A stretch of DNA of 64,000 nt from Nelumbo lutea (lineage: Eukaryota; Streptophyta; Magnoliopsida; Proteales; Nelumbonaceae): contig JAKGHH010000002.1 of NCBI GenBank assembly GCA_022828595.1, forward strand, positions 71,954,383-72,018,382. The letters run 5' to 3'. The notes under the pieces were generated by a model, which was not told the origin of the DNA, ran no database searches, and saw only the letters and a program-made list of their open reading frames with translations. Positions 24,276 to 34,153 of the stretch are shown in pieces. Made by a program: the position numbers and the translations under genes. Positions within the stretch are counted from its first letter, which is position 1; every line of letters begins with the position of its first letter.

Positions 24276-25389
24276 TTAATGATAAACAAACAATTTCTAC
24301 TAACTGGTTCACTCTAGTTAGTTGGCATTTGCCAACTATAGTTATAAAGTTTGGATGATATGGAACAACATATATTGAAATTTAAAAGGCCTTGGGCCAC
24401 AACCGGCCCATCATTAATTTCAACCAACAGAGGTGAATGGTTTGAACAAGACCTATTTAAGTGAAATACTTCGGTGGTGTTGAAACAGGATTGCCGGTTG
24501 AGATTAATTAAACAATGATCCAATGTAGCTGCAGTTGAACCATTAGACCAAGCAAATTTATTATGCACATAGCCATATGAAATTATTAAACTCAATAATT
24601 GGACCCAAATTTAAGCTTGCGACCCATTCTCTCTCCTGAACTACCCACCACATTAAAGTCACCCCTAAGAATCTAGGGGTGGTTGCAATTAATTAATAGT
24701 AAAATTTTGAAGATGGACCCACAAACTTCTTCTATGTGGAAATTATTATTCCAAAAAATTCAGACTTTACACTCCAAATGTCATTTAGGCTGTATTTGTT
24801 TGAGGTGTAAATTCAATTTTTACATCATGTAAAATATAAACCGATTTAGTGATTGATGGAAATTAAAACCCGTTGATTTTAAAAATTTACACCTACCTTA
24901 TTTGGTTGTCAAGGTGTAAATTCGGTGAGATGGTGCAGAGGAGGAGAAGAGGGAAGCATGGGAAGAAGAAGAAGAAAAAGGAAGAGGAGAAGATGAGTTG
25001 GTACTGCTCGAGGAGGTTGGCGATGGCGAGCCTTTCATCAAATCTTCCTTAATCTCCTTTTTCAGAGCTGGGTTGATCGCCATCATGTCGAAGGTCGAGG
25101 GATGTGAAAAGGGTATAGACGAGCAGAGCCGTCCGTCTTCATCGATGGAGCAGTTGGTGTACAGTTTCCTCTCTCTGTTCTTGAATCTGATGACCTCAAC
25201 AACCTCTGTTATGTGTGGGATGTAAGAAGATTGAACCCTGTGCTTATACTTGCGGTGGAAAGAGAGCTCGAAGTATCGATTCTCATGGGGTTTGGTGTAA
25301 CCCAATCCGTTGGATTTCTTCTCGACACAGTGGAAGGACCACTTGACTTTAATGTCTTCAAAGGTCTCCTCAAGCTTCTGGTTGGCATT

Positions 25390-28243
25390 TGATGCGACTG
25401 TTTCTGGTCATGTACCAATTTTTTATGATGCATCAATTTTTTTGCTAAGTACCTCGTCATTTGACCTGCTCTCAGGAGAGGATGGTGGAGCTCCCTGGTG
25501 GCGAACTGCTTGGGGGAGAGCTATGCCGAGCTGCCCGAGCTATGCCGAGCTCCCTGGTGGTGAGCTACCTTTGTGGACTCATCATTTGACTTGCTCCCAG
25601 GCGGCTTGTAACTTAGAGGATGGTGGAGCTCCCTGGTGTAAACCCGACTGCCCTCTGTGTGATGTGATTTTCTCTCCTTTGTAGGCAGCGGGAGCTGAGG
25701 GACTTGCGAGAACTCCATCTTTTTCTCCTCTTTGTAGGTGGCGGGAGCTGAAGAACCTGTGAGAACTGAACCAAGGGGCCTGGGGGTATTTACCCGGCGG
25801 GGACTCTCCGATGCCTAAGTTAGCACTCTGATTGTAGAGAGCTTGGAGAGAAATGAGGGAATGAGAGAGCTAGAGAGCAGAGATTACCTCCATTTTTTCA
25901 TCCTCTCTCCCCTTATCTTTGGAGGTCGGAGTCCTTATATAGCAGTGCCCAGTCACATCAGGCATAACCGCCACTACCCTAGCTGTTATTGCCAGGACTG
26001 AAGTGGCAGGTGCAGGCTGCTACTGTAGGGTACGAACTCGTTAGGTGTGCCATGCTTTTCAAAGATGGCAGACACGATGCCGCCTGGCAAGAGATGTGGG
26101 CGCTACCACCAGATTCGGTAGGTACGGATGTCAGGCAAATATTCCTGTGATATGCCAAACTGCTCTTCCATGAGCTACCCTGTATTGAGCTACCCTACAA
26201 GTGGCGAGCTGCCTGGGGGAGAGATATGCCAAGCTCTCCGAGCTCTGCCGAGTTGCCTGTGGCGAGCCATGCCAAGCTGTCTGTAAGTGGCAAGCTGTGG
26301 TGAGCTCTGCTGAGCTATCTGTAAGTGGCAATTTGTGGCAAGCTCTGCCGAGTTGCCTGAGCTGCCCAATTGTCAAGAGGCTGCACTTGGTTTGGATGAG
26401 GTGCCAGGTGTCACAATTTCACTAGAGGGCCAAATCCGCGATCATCATTTGCCCCCACTCCTGAGCTGAGAGTAACTCAGCGAAGGGAGTAGATTTCTTC
26501 TTTTGGCCCATAAGTCGATGAGCTAGTAAGTGATGATCCAATTCCTTAGGCTTTGGGAGCTACTTGTATGTGGCGAGTTGCCTGCAAGTGGTGAGCTGCT
26601 TGTAAGGTGAGGAGGTCTCCGCCAGTTCAGTAGTGTAGCCCTTAGGCTCTAGGGGCAACTTATAGTTCACTTTTGCTAATTTTGCCCATGCTGAGGAAGG
26701 GACTAGGTATTTAGCAATAATGTGGCCCATAGGCTTTGGGAGTGACTCGTAGTCCACTCTTTTTGACCTTGCCAATGCCGAAGGGGCGACTGGGTCTTAA
26801 GTAGTAATGTGGCCTGTAGGCTTTGGGAGCGACTCATAGTCCACCCTTCTTGACTTTGCCCATGTCGAAGAGGTGACTGAGTCTTAAGTAATAATGTGGC
26901 CCGTAGGCTTTGGGAGTGACTCATAGTCCACTCTTCTTGACTTTGCCCATGCCGAAGAGGCGACTGGGTCTTAAGTAGTAATGTGGCCCATAAGCTTTGG
27001 GAGCGACTTGTAGTCCACTCTTTTTGACTTTGCCCATGCCGAAGAGGTGACTGGGTCTTTAAGCAATAATGTGGCCCGTAGGCTTTGGGAACGACTCGTA
27101 GTCCACTCTTCTTGACTTTGCCCATGCTGAAGAGGCGACTGGATCTTTAAGTAGTAATGTGGCCCATAGGCTTTGCCTATGAGGTGTCGAGCTACCTGTG
27201 AGGTGTCGGGCTGACCAGGTGCCGAGCTGACCAGGTGTCGAGCTACCTGTGAGGTGCCGAGCTGCCTATGAGGTGCCGAGCTGACCAGGTGCCGAGCTAC
27301 CCGTGATTGCGCTGCATCAGCCTTGTAATGCCGGTCACCCACTCCTACAAGAAGCTACTAGGAGCTCGACCTTCGGGGGCAGTACTATTAACTTTAGGTC
27401 ACCAGCTCACATGGGAGCCTTGGAAGGCTCGACCAACAAGGGTGCCTATGTAGTCTGCTGGCCGCCAACTCTTGCGGAAGCCATGAAGAGCTCATCTTTG
27501 TAGAGGGGACCTTGCGGAGAGGACTGATGAGGTTTTATCTAAATTGAAATTAAAGTTGGTAGAGCTGCTTAGTTTGCTGGCTCCTTGCATAGTCTTTGAG
27601 TTCATAAAAAATGTAAATTATAAAGCGAGAGCTTCAATTTCAAAAAAGTGAGGACTTAGCTTTCTGGGAGAAGAGGACTTAGCTTCTGTAGGATGAGAAC
27701 TTAGCTTTTTGTAGCGTGTTCCCACAGACGACGCTAAATGATGCGACCGTTTCCATTTTTTCATCCTCTCTCCCCTTGTCTTTGGGGGTCGGAGTCCTTA
27801 TATAGCGGTGCCCAGTCACATCAGGCGTAACTGTCGCTGCCCTAGCCATTTCTATCTGCCTGACTCGTCAGGTGTGCCATGCTTTTCAGAGACGGCAGGC
27901 ATGCCACCGCCTTGCAAGATCTGGTAGGTACAGATGTCAGGCAGATCTTCCTGCGATATGCCGAACTGCTCTTCCACGAGCTACCCTGCAAGTGGCGAGC
28001 TGCCTATGGTGAGCTGCCTGGGGGAGAGCTATGCCGAGCTCTCTAAGCTATGCCAAGCTGCCTGTGGCGAGCCATGCTGAGTTGTCTATAAGTGGCAAGC
28101 TGTGGCAAGCTCTATTGAGCTGTCTGTAAGTGGCAAGCTGTGGCAAGCTCTACCGAGCTGCCTAGTTGTCAAGAGGCTACACTTGGTTTGCATGAGGTGC
28201 CAGGTGTCACAATTTCACTAGAGGGCCAAATCCACTCTCATTA
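25390..28243 (+). mobile_element. Non-autonomous LTR retroelement (LARD/TRIM-like)
   Basis: The left LTR is 25390-26447 (TGATGCGACTG... GATCATCA). The right LTR is 27739-28243 (TGATGCGACCG... CTCATTA), which lacks about 0.5 kb after its first 15 bp. The flanks are GCATT (25385-25389) and GCATC (28244-28248), a 4/5-matching duplication. A TATA-like CCTTATATAGC occurs in both LTRs at about 25934 and 27797. The 1.29-kb interior has no gag or pol, only tandem repeats; CCCACAGACGACGCTAAA precedes the right LTR. It would depend on another element for movement. Confidence 0.75.
26634..27178. repeat. 87/88-bp tandem repeat array inside the LTR element
   Basis: The anchor TGTGGCCC (or TGTAGCCC) occurs at 26634, 26721, 26808, 26895, 26982, 27070 and 27158, giving steps of 87, 87, 87, 87, 88 and 88. 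Each unit contains TAGGCTTTGGGAGCGACTC, GTAGTCCACTC, TTTGCCCATGCCGAAGAGG and CGACTGGGTCTT. The minus strand stays open over most of the array (29-residue period), interrupted in frame by the two 88-bp units. A shorter GAGGTGCCGAGCTG repeat follows at 27180-27310. Confidence 0.88.
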
Positions 28244-28431
28244 GCATCCATGGAGAAGGTGAGGTTCTTGGAGTTCCTGGATTTTGAGAGTCATAGATAT
28301 TGTTGTTGTAGGAGTTGTCGTACTCTTCAATAAGAATGGAGATTATGGGTTGCAGAGAAGTGAAAAGGTTTAAGAAGAGGTGTTTCAGGACTTGATAGAC
28401 TTTCAGAGGGAGGAAGTCATGAATTGCAGTT

Positions 28432-28435
<4 letters not shown>

Positions 28436-28465
<30 letters not shown>

Positions 28466-28589
28466 ACTCGCAACTTCTGGGTCCTCTTCGTCTCTCCCTT
28501 CAGAGGTGGGTTCAGATCTGTGTTGCAGCGGTGGTGACGGAAAGAGAAAAAAAAGAGGGGGGGGGGAAGAAGAAGAAGAGCGAGTGAGC

Positions 28590-28628
<39 letters not shown>

Positions 28629-28691
28629 AGAAGAGAGAGAGATCGCTAGCGAGCGAGCGAGAGAGAAGGAGGAGAAGAAGAAGAGAGAAGG

Positions 28692-28730
<39 letters not shown>

Positions 28731-28815
28731 AGAAGAGAGAGAGAGCGCTAGCGAGCGAGCGAGAGAGACGGAGGAGAAGAAGAAGAGAGAAGCACAAGAG
28801 AGAGAGAGAGAGCGA
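28436..28815. repeat. GA-rich tracts with a 102-bp tandem duplication
   Basis: Long (GA)n runs alternate with GCTAGCGAGCGAGCGAGAGAG. The block starting GAAGGAGAAGAG at 28624 repeats at 28726 (102-bp step). It lies near the right end of the Harbinger-like element. Apparent long Ser/Leu or Arg/Glu frames here are a product of the repeat. Confidence 0.85.
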
Positions 28816-29275
28816 TGTAATTTTGATGTATTTATTACATCGATTATCGATGTAATTCAATGGTAACATGTAATTTTACATCGATTAATCCGTGTAAAAT
28901 TACATATTTACCAAATGCTTGCACAGGGTGTAAAGTTTACCCCGGTTCAATTTTACACCTCTACCAAACGCAATCTTACTAGAAAACCTTGCATTCTCAA
29001 CCTTTTGGACACTTGAGCTGCTTTATAACTATCAATAAAGGGTTTCATAATACCAATAACAGAAACTTAATGGATTTGATCTCCCTTAAATTCCAAAATA
29101 AAGCTGAAATCATTACTAAAAAATAGGCGAATTTTGGTTGTTAGATCCATATCTTTAACAACTTTTCTAATTCTTTTAAGTCAAACCGGAGCATTTGAGT
29201 CATTCATGGTTGGACCATGATTGGTGCAAGGAGGTGTCTCTTCAACTTTTCTTTTTGCAATCAGTAGTTTGTTAA

Positions 29276-29479
29276 ATTTCGTGCCAGAGGACCTAAATTT
29301 CTTGCCCTGGTTTTGTTGAAAGTTATAGTTTGTTAAAAGCTGCAATTGGATTATAATATTGCATTTATGCATGTAGTAGCATAAATATATAGAATATAAT
29401 ATCTATCTAATACAAGCTTGCAATTTCAGTTTAGGTTTGACATCTGGTAGGTTTGTTAACTGTCTTGTTTTTTATCCAA
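29276..29479. repeat. 204-bp segment nearly identical to 45951-46155
   Basis: From GCCAGAGGACCTAAATTTC to TTAACTGTCTTGTTTTT..ATCCAA the two loci differ at only a few bases. At 45951 the segment lies in a Pack-MULE just before an RRM gene fragment; here the RRM part is absent. It abuts the LINE fragment. Confidence 0.85.
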
Positions 29480-31464
29480 AACACCCACTCATGCGAAAGC
29501 CCATTGGACTTAAAATATGAACAAGCACAAATATCTTGTGCTGAAATTTAATTAATTACAATGGAGGCGATGAAAATGGAACACTAGATCACTTGGTCGA
29601 ATAGGTTCTGATACCAAACCAAACTAATTTAATCCAAAGCAACCAGACCAGGCCTTGACTTGTCCTAGACTTGATCTGAACTTAATCTGGTCTTTCACTC
29701 CAGATTATCAGATTAATTACAATGGAGGCGATGAAAATGGTTTCTTATTTTTGCAGAGACGGCCTTGTCTTTAAGCATGTAAGATCTCAGAATGAATAAG
29801 CACTACTATCCTTATCTTTCATTTTGAGAATGTTTTATTCATACACTTTTTTTTTCAACCTTCCAGATTATCAGATTGCATCTAATGACTCCCATTCGTT
29901 TTTTTAGAAATAGAAGGGGGAAAGTTGGTTAATATATAGGAAAGTGATTTCTATTGGTCAATTTTACAATGTTCTTTTTTTGGTAAACTCTGGGTCCCAT
30001 GGTAAAGTTAGTTTTCCTAGGTATCACAAACTCAGGTAAGTGATACTATCACTCTTAGGTGGATAAATAACTTTTCAACTTGGGGGAAAAGTTTACAAAA
30101 TATAATGAGACAAGTTTGTCCAATTTAGGCCCTTTTTGCTTTTTGGTAAGTTACTTATCTGAGTAAATGCAGTTACCTGGGTAAGTGAATTTACCCGTAT
30201 TCTTTTATTACTTATTTAATAAGGCAATAACCATTTTAACCATAAAAAACCATTATCAATGGGACATTTTTTGTCCTATTCAAGTGTTGGCAACTTTCCC
30301 CCTAGGTAGGAAAGTTATTTACAATTACTTACCCAAGTAATTGATACCTAGAAAAATAAGTTTTCCCCGTTCCACACATAAATATGAAAATGAACATGGG
30401 ATTCTTGGTCAATGGGAACCAAAATCCCATTGACCAACATTCCTCCCTCTCAAAATCCAAAAAAAGAATGCCCCCTTAATATTGGCTTTTTATGGGTAAA
30501 AAAGTCATTATTGAACTTACCTAAGAATTAAAAAGAACATGAATAAATGAACTTAATTAGGTAAGTGTTTCCCATAAAACATTTAACTGGATAAATACAT
30601 TTACCTAGGTAATGACATGTTGAAAAATGACCAACTCCATCCATGTTTCCTATTTGGGTTCACTAAATCTGATTATATGTTCGCCTGAAGAAGACAATCA
30701 AAACAAGTCATACTTAAAACATGCCAAAATTGGAATTGAACCAATTCAGACCACTTAATGGTGGTCTAACTCCGGTTCAACCACTAGTAGAGCCGTTGTA
30801 GGTTAACCTGTGTCAGTTCAGATTAATTTAGACTAGTTTATGAGAACTAATTAACATGAAAAATAATTCAATTAAAATAATAAAAATAAGTTAACTAAAA
30901 TAAACTTAACTAACAGTTATATATTAATAATTAATTAAGGCATAAATAATATTAACCCAACAAATTAAAACTCAGTCTGGGCCCGAGCCAACGTCAAAGC
31001 CAAGATACTTGCCTTGTGTTTCATGCAAGTTATAAAAGTTAAGTTCAATTATCTCTTTTTCTCCAAATACTTTTCTTTTCTTTTTTTTTTTTTTATTTCT
31101 CCTTAATTCCCTCTCTTTCCTTCTCTTTTTCTTCCATTCTCCCTTCGCAGCACTTCCATGTAGCCACTTGGCACTATCCTCCTCAATAGGGTCCCACTCC
31201 AACTCCTCTCTCGTGTTCCTAATCAACTCTTCCTAAATTTCTCATAAACTCTCTCCCACCTAAAACACCTCTTAATCTCTTACATGCCCAATAAATCATA
31301 TAAAATTAAAAACATGGTTAAACTAATTAGTTAAATTAATTTGTAAAATATTTTTAATATTTTAAATAATTATTGATATTATTAATTATTATTCAGTAAA
31401 TATCAACACCTAAACTATAATTTTTCATAATTTTAATAAATTAAAAAAATTAATTAATACAGAA
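29480..31464. other. AT-rich intergenic DNA
   Basis: A roughly 30-bp segment (ATTAATTACAATGGAGGCGA and onward) occurs twice, near 29550 and 29713. Between 29930 and 30620 the words TTACCTAGGTAA, TTACCCAAGTAA and variants recur in both orientations, probably a decayed inverted-repeat element. No gene is supported. Confidence 0.45.
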
Positions 31465-33178
31465 GAATAAATTTCTTAAATTACCCCTATTATTTAACTA
31501 ATTGACTAACTATACCCTTACGAATTAACTCTAGCGTACTGCCTGTCAATCGATTCCAGCACTCCATTTTGCGACAGCAGCGTTCGATGATGCCATAAGC
31601 GGTTGATCTGAGTTGGCTTCAAGGATCATAGAGAATAACTCAGAAGCCACATCTTAGGTTCAGCTGCCCTTATTGGGTAGCAGAGATCTCCGCCCGCCTG
31701 CGCACGCTCCGCCGTTCGGTACTGCTTTTCATACCTTTCTCTTTCAGCTTTCATGGCGGAGGGACAGTGATAATTTCAAAGGAGGAGATATTAGCTGGGT
31801 CGACGTCCAAGGCCCGGCACCACCAGACCATTGATTACGGAATTCTAGAGAGAAACAAACAGTGAAAGTAGAAACTCTGTTGCTGGTATTAAAAAGGTCA
31901 AACAAGCAATTTATTTTTTAGCTTCTTCAATTCTCTCCATTTACCCTCCTACCCTTCTCTCGTCTCCCTTTCTCCATTTTTTCTCTTAGATTTCGGATAA
32001 AAACAGCCTTTTCTTTGTTCAAATTTTCAGACAAGAACCCTAAACGCAAACACACACACTCACACTCTCTCTTTCTTCTCTTTCTATTCAAAGACGAAGG
32101 CGATTCTTGTGACCTCAAAATCCATGGAAATTCAGCTCGAAATCCTACAATTTCTGTCAAAATTCAAGCTCCGTTAATGGCGTATGCACAGATGCCCCGA
32201 GTAAAGTTGCAGGGCTTTGTAGCGAAGCTTGCGATAGAGAGGTAAGAGCTTGCCGTACGCCTTCAGGGAGAAGGAAGAGCTGAACAGGAAGGTCTTTGGG
32301 CTTCGGAATTCGAAGCTCGAAAACCAGAGCAGGAAACAACGCCACAGGAAATCCGGTTTCGCGAGAAGAGATACTTCGGAATCGGTCTTCGATCGACATC
32401 TGAGGTGAAACTTTGCTAATAGATTCATTATTATAAAGGAGAAGCATTTTATGAATTCTGCTCACTCCCATGGAATTCGATACCATGGCTTGTTTCTTTG
32501 ATCCCACCTCCACTTTTTCTGTAATTCTGCTTAGTCTCCCAAGGAGAAGCTTTTTATGAATTCTGGTAGCCCTCCTTTGAGCAGATGCTATTTTTGTTGG
32601 TGTTTTCTAAATACCTGCTGGATTTAGGGAAAGGCAGGACCTTCTAAGGTTCCGTCTCCAAATGTCTGACTGCCATGACGAACAAGAAACAGGAAAGGGG
32701 GAGGGGGGAGAAGAGAGTACAGGTCGAGAGAAAGGTTTTCTCAGAACACATAACACAAGTTTTCTACTGCAACTGTTCCGTCTCCGAATCTTTATGTCTC
32801 CAAATCGCTTCCACTCTTGTCGTTCTGTTACTGCACAAATGCAAGTTATTATTCTTCTCTTGACAGCAGCTGTTATTGGGTGAAATGGGAAACATGCACT
32901 TCTGGATTCTTATCATTTAAAACCAAACTTGTCCCCATAAATGTGGTTAGGGTTTTGATGTACCAGTGTTTCTTTCCCTTTTTTTTTTTGTTTTATTTCG
33001 AAAATTTGAAGAAGATTAAAGGGTAAAATTATCTTTTTATCTTCTATTAACGGGTGCTAACAAGGAAGGTATTAGTCAATTGTCAGAAACGATAGGGGTA
33101 GTGTTAGTCAATTTTCAAACAATAAGGGCACACTTAATCAATTAGCTAAACTATAAGGGTAGTTTAATAAATTTACCC
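31465..33178. mobile_element. MULE-like inverted-repeat element
   Basis: The left end is GAATAAATTTCTTAAATTACC...; the right end reversed is GGGTAAATTTATTAAACTACC.... Both continue with a CTAATTGA(C/T)TAA stretch and a second conserved ACCCTTA block, so the terminal repeats exceed 60 bp. The interior at 31540-32900 is more GC-rich than its surroundings and could hold captured gene pieces, but I recognise none. No clear 9-bp target duplication is visible. Confidence 0.6.
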
Positions 33179-33740
33179 TACTAAAAATTACTTATTGAAA
33201 ATTACCAATTTTGGTAATTTGATTTCATAAGTGTTTGAAAATTAATTATTGAAATCAATAAATACTGAAAAATGAATAAATAATTAAAATATTAATAAAT
33301 AAAATTTTAATAATTTAAAATTATCAGTAAATTTTCAATGGAAATTTTATTTGAATAAACATAAACTTATTATTTTTACATTTTTAGTAATTTTGATATT
33401 ATCAAAAATTTTTTAGAAATAATTACTTAATTTATCTTTTCAGTAATAATTAAAAGATAATATCATATAATAATTAAAAAAACTTCAATGGATAAATAAA
33501 AAATAAATTTACTTTTCACACTTTCAATAATTTTGATATTTTATTGATTTTGGTAATTTAATTACTAAAAATTACTGTTTTTGGTAATTTAATTTAGCAA
33601 AAGTTAAGTTATAAAGCTTTCAATTATTCAAATAAATAATTGGAAAGTTTTAATAATTTCCATAATTATTGGATATTATAGTTATAATTGCCATAATTAT
33701 TGGAACTATATTTATGGGTTTGGGGAATGACCTCCCCACG
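33179..33740. other. AT-rich intergenic DNA
   Basis: Repeated TTTTGGTAATTTAATT words in both orientations; no gene. Confidence 0.5.
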
Positions 33741-34153
33741 TAGGAATGGCAATGGGTGGGTTTGGGACCGACCTCGATCCTTGTCAACAGAAAACATAGC
33801 CTACATCTTGGATCCCCGGTAGAGATGGGTTCCCCATCGGGGACTTGAATCCCTGAATTTTTTAATTAAGAGTTTGTTTTCAAAAAGGCATTTATTTAAA
33901 ATAAAGGAAAAATTAAAATGCAAATAATATTACAAATGACATAAATAATTTTATATATTTAATAAAGTACATACATACATACATACATACATAATCGGGG
34001 TCAGGTGGAGCATGGACTTCACTCCTTGTCCCCGATTGGGTATTCCTATTAATCCCATTCCCTCTCTATTCCCACTAAGGCAGTCTCCATCCCCATTCGG
34101 GCCTGATCAGGGAGGTTGGGTACTTGATGGGGATGGGAAAATTGCCATCCCTA
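33741..34153. mobile_element. hAT-type MITE
   Basis: The ends are TAGGAATGGCAATGGG and, reversed, TAGGGATGGCAATTTTCCC. The interior has GGGGATGGG words and a CATA microsatellite at 33968-33993. It belongs to the same family as 53727-54176. The 8-bp flanks are too diverged to be sure of. Confidence 0.6.

Larger units (their letters stand above)
25010..28430 (-). pseudogene. Captured AAA-ATPase (BCS1/AATP1-like) N-terminal fragment, interrupted
   Basis: From the right on the minus strand, 28249-28430 reads FLPLKVYQVLKHLFLNLF then IISILIEEYDN, like the start of the plant AAA-associated N-terminal domain. After the LTR element, 25010-25384 continues with EDIKVKWSFHCVEKKS, NRYFELSFHRKYKHRVQSSY, VIRFKNRERKLYTN, FSHPSTFDMMAINP and LKKEIKEDLMKG. 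Plant relatives read YYKLTFHRRHR, VRNRQRKLYTN and FEHPATFDTLAM. The Walker A part that should follow is missing; Ser-rich low-complexity sequence takes its place. The frames on the two sides of the LTR element are off by a base or two. Confidence 0.82.
24788..28975. mobile_element. Harbinger-like element carrying an AAA-ATPase gene fragment
   Basis: The left end is GGCTGTATTTGTTTGAGGTG; the right end reversed is GATTGCGTTTGGTAGAGGTG. TTA lies on both sides (24785-24787 and 28976-28978), the 3-bp duplication typical of PIF/Harbinger. It sits inside a LINE frame that becomes continuous without it. Excluding the nested LTR element (25390-28243 plus one 5-bp copy) it is about 1.33 kb. It holds a minus-strand AAA-ATPase fragment and purine-rich satellite-like tracts and has no transposase. 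Confidence 0.8.
24310..29275 (-). pseudogene. LINE (non-LTR retrotransposon) endonuclease-region fragment, split by an insertion
   Basis: On the minus strand, 24314-24784 reads LRGDFNVV, KFAWSNG, LDHCLINLNRQSCF and EVFHLNRSCSNHSPLLVEIN, the order of plant L1-type endonuclease domains (GDFNVV, TWSN, DRCLIN, SDHSPLL). The upstream part, FIDSYKAAQVSKRLRMQGFL, lies at about 28979-29035, and weaker upstream sequence extends to about 29275. The two parts are separated by the Harbinger-like element 24788-28975. Ignoring that element and one TTA copy, the frame runs on from MQGFL into NDIWSV. Internal stops show it is inactive. Confidence 0.75.

Noticed and set aside
24898..25305. 135-residue minus-strand frame as a free-standing gene
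   Set aside because: It is a captured piece of an AAA-ATPase N-terminal region that ends in low-complexity Ser; it lacks the ATPase core.
26703..27342. Repeat-containing minus-strand frames of 120-140 residues
   Set aside because: They follow the 87/88-bp DNA repeat, lose frame at the 88-bp units and lie within a non-coding LTR element.
28417..28869. Long Ser/Leu-rich (minus) and Arg/Glu-rich (plus) open frames
   Set aside because: They are simple translations of GA/CT microsatellite and its 102-bp duplication; no domain and no codon signal.
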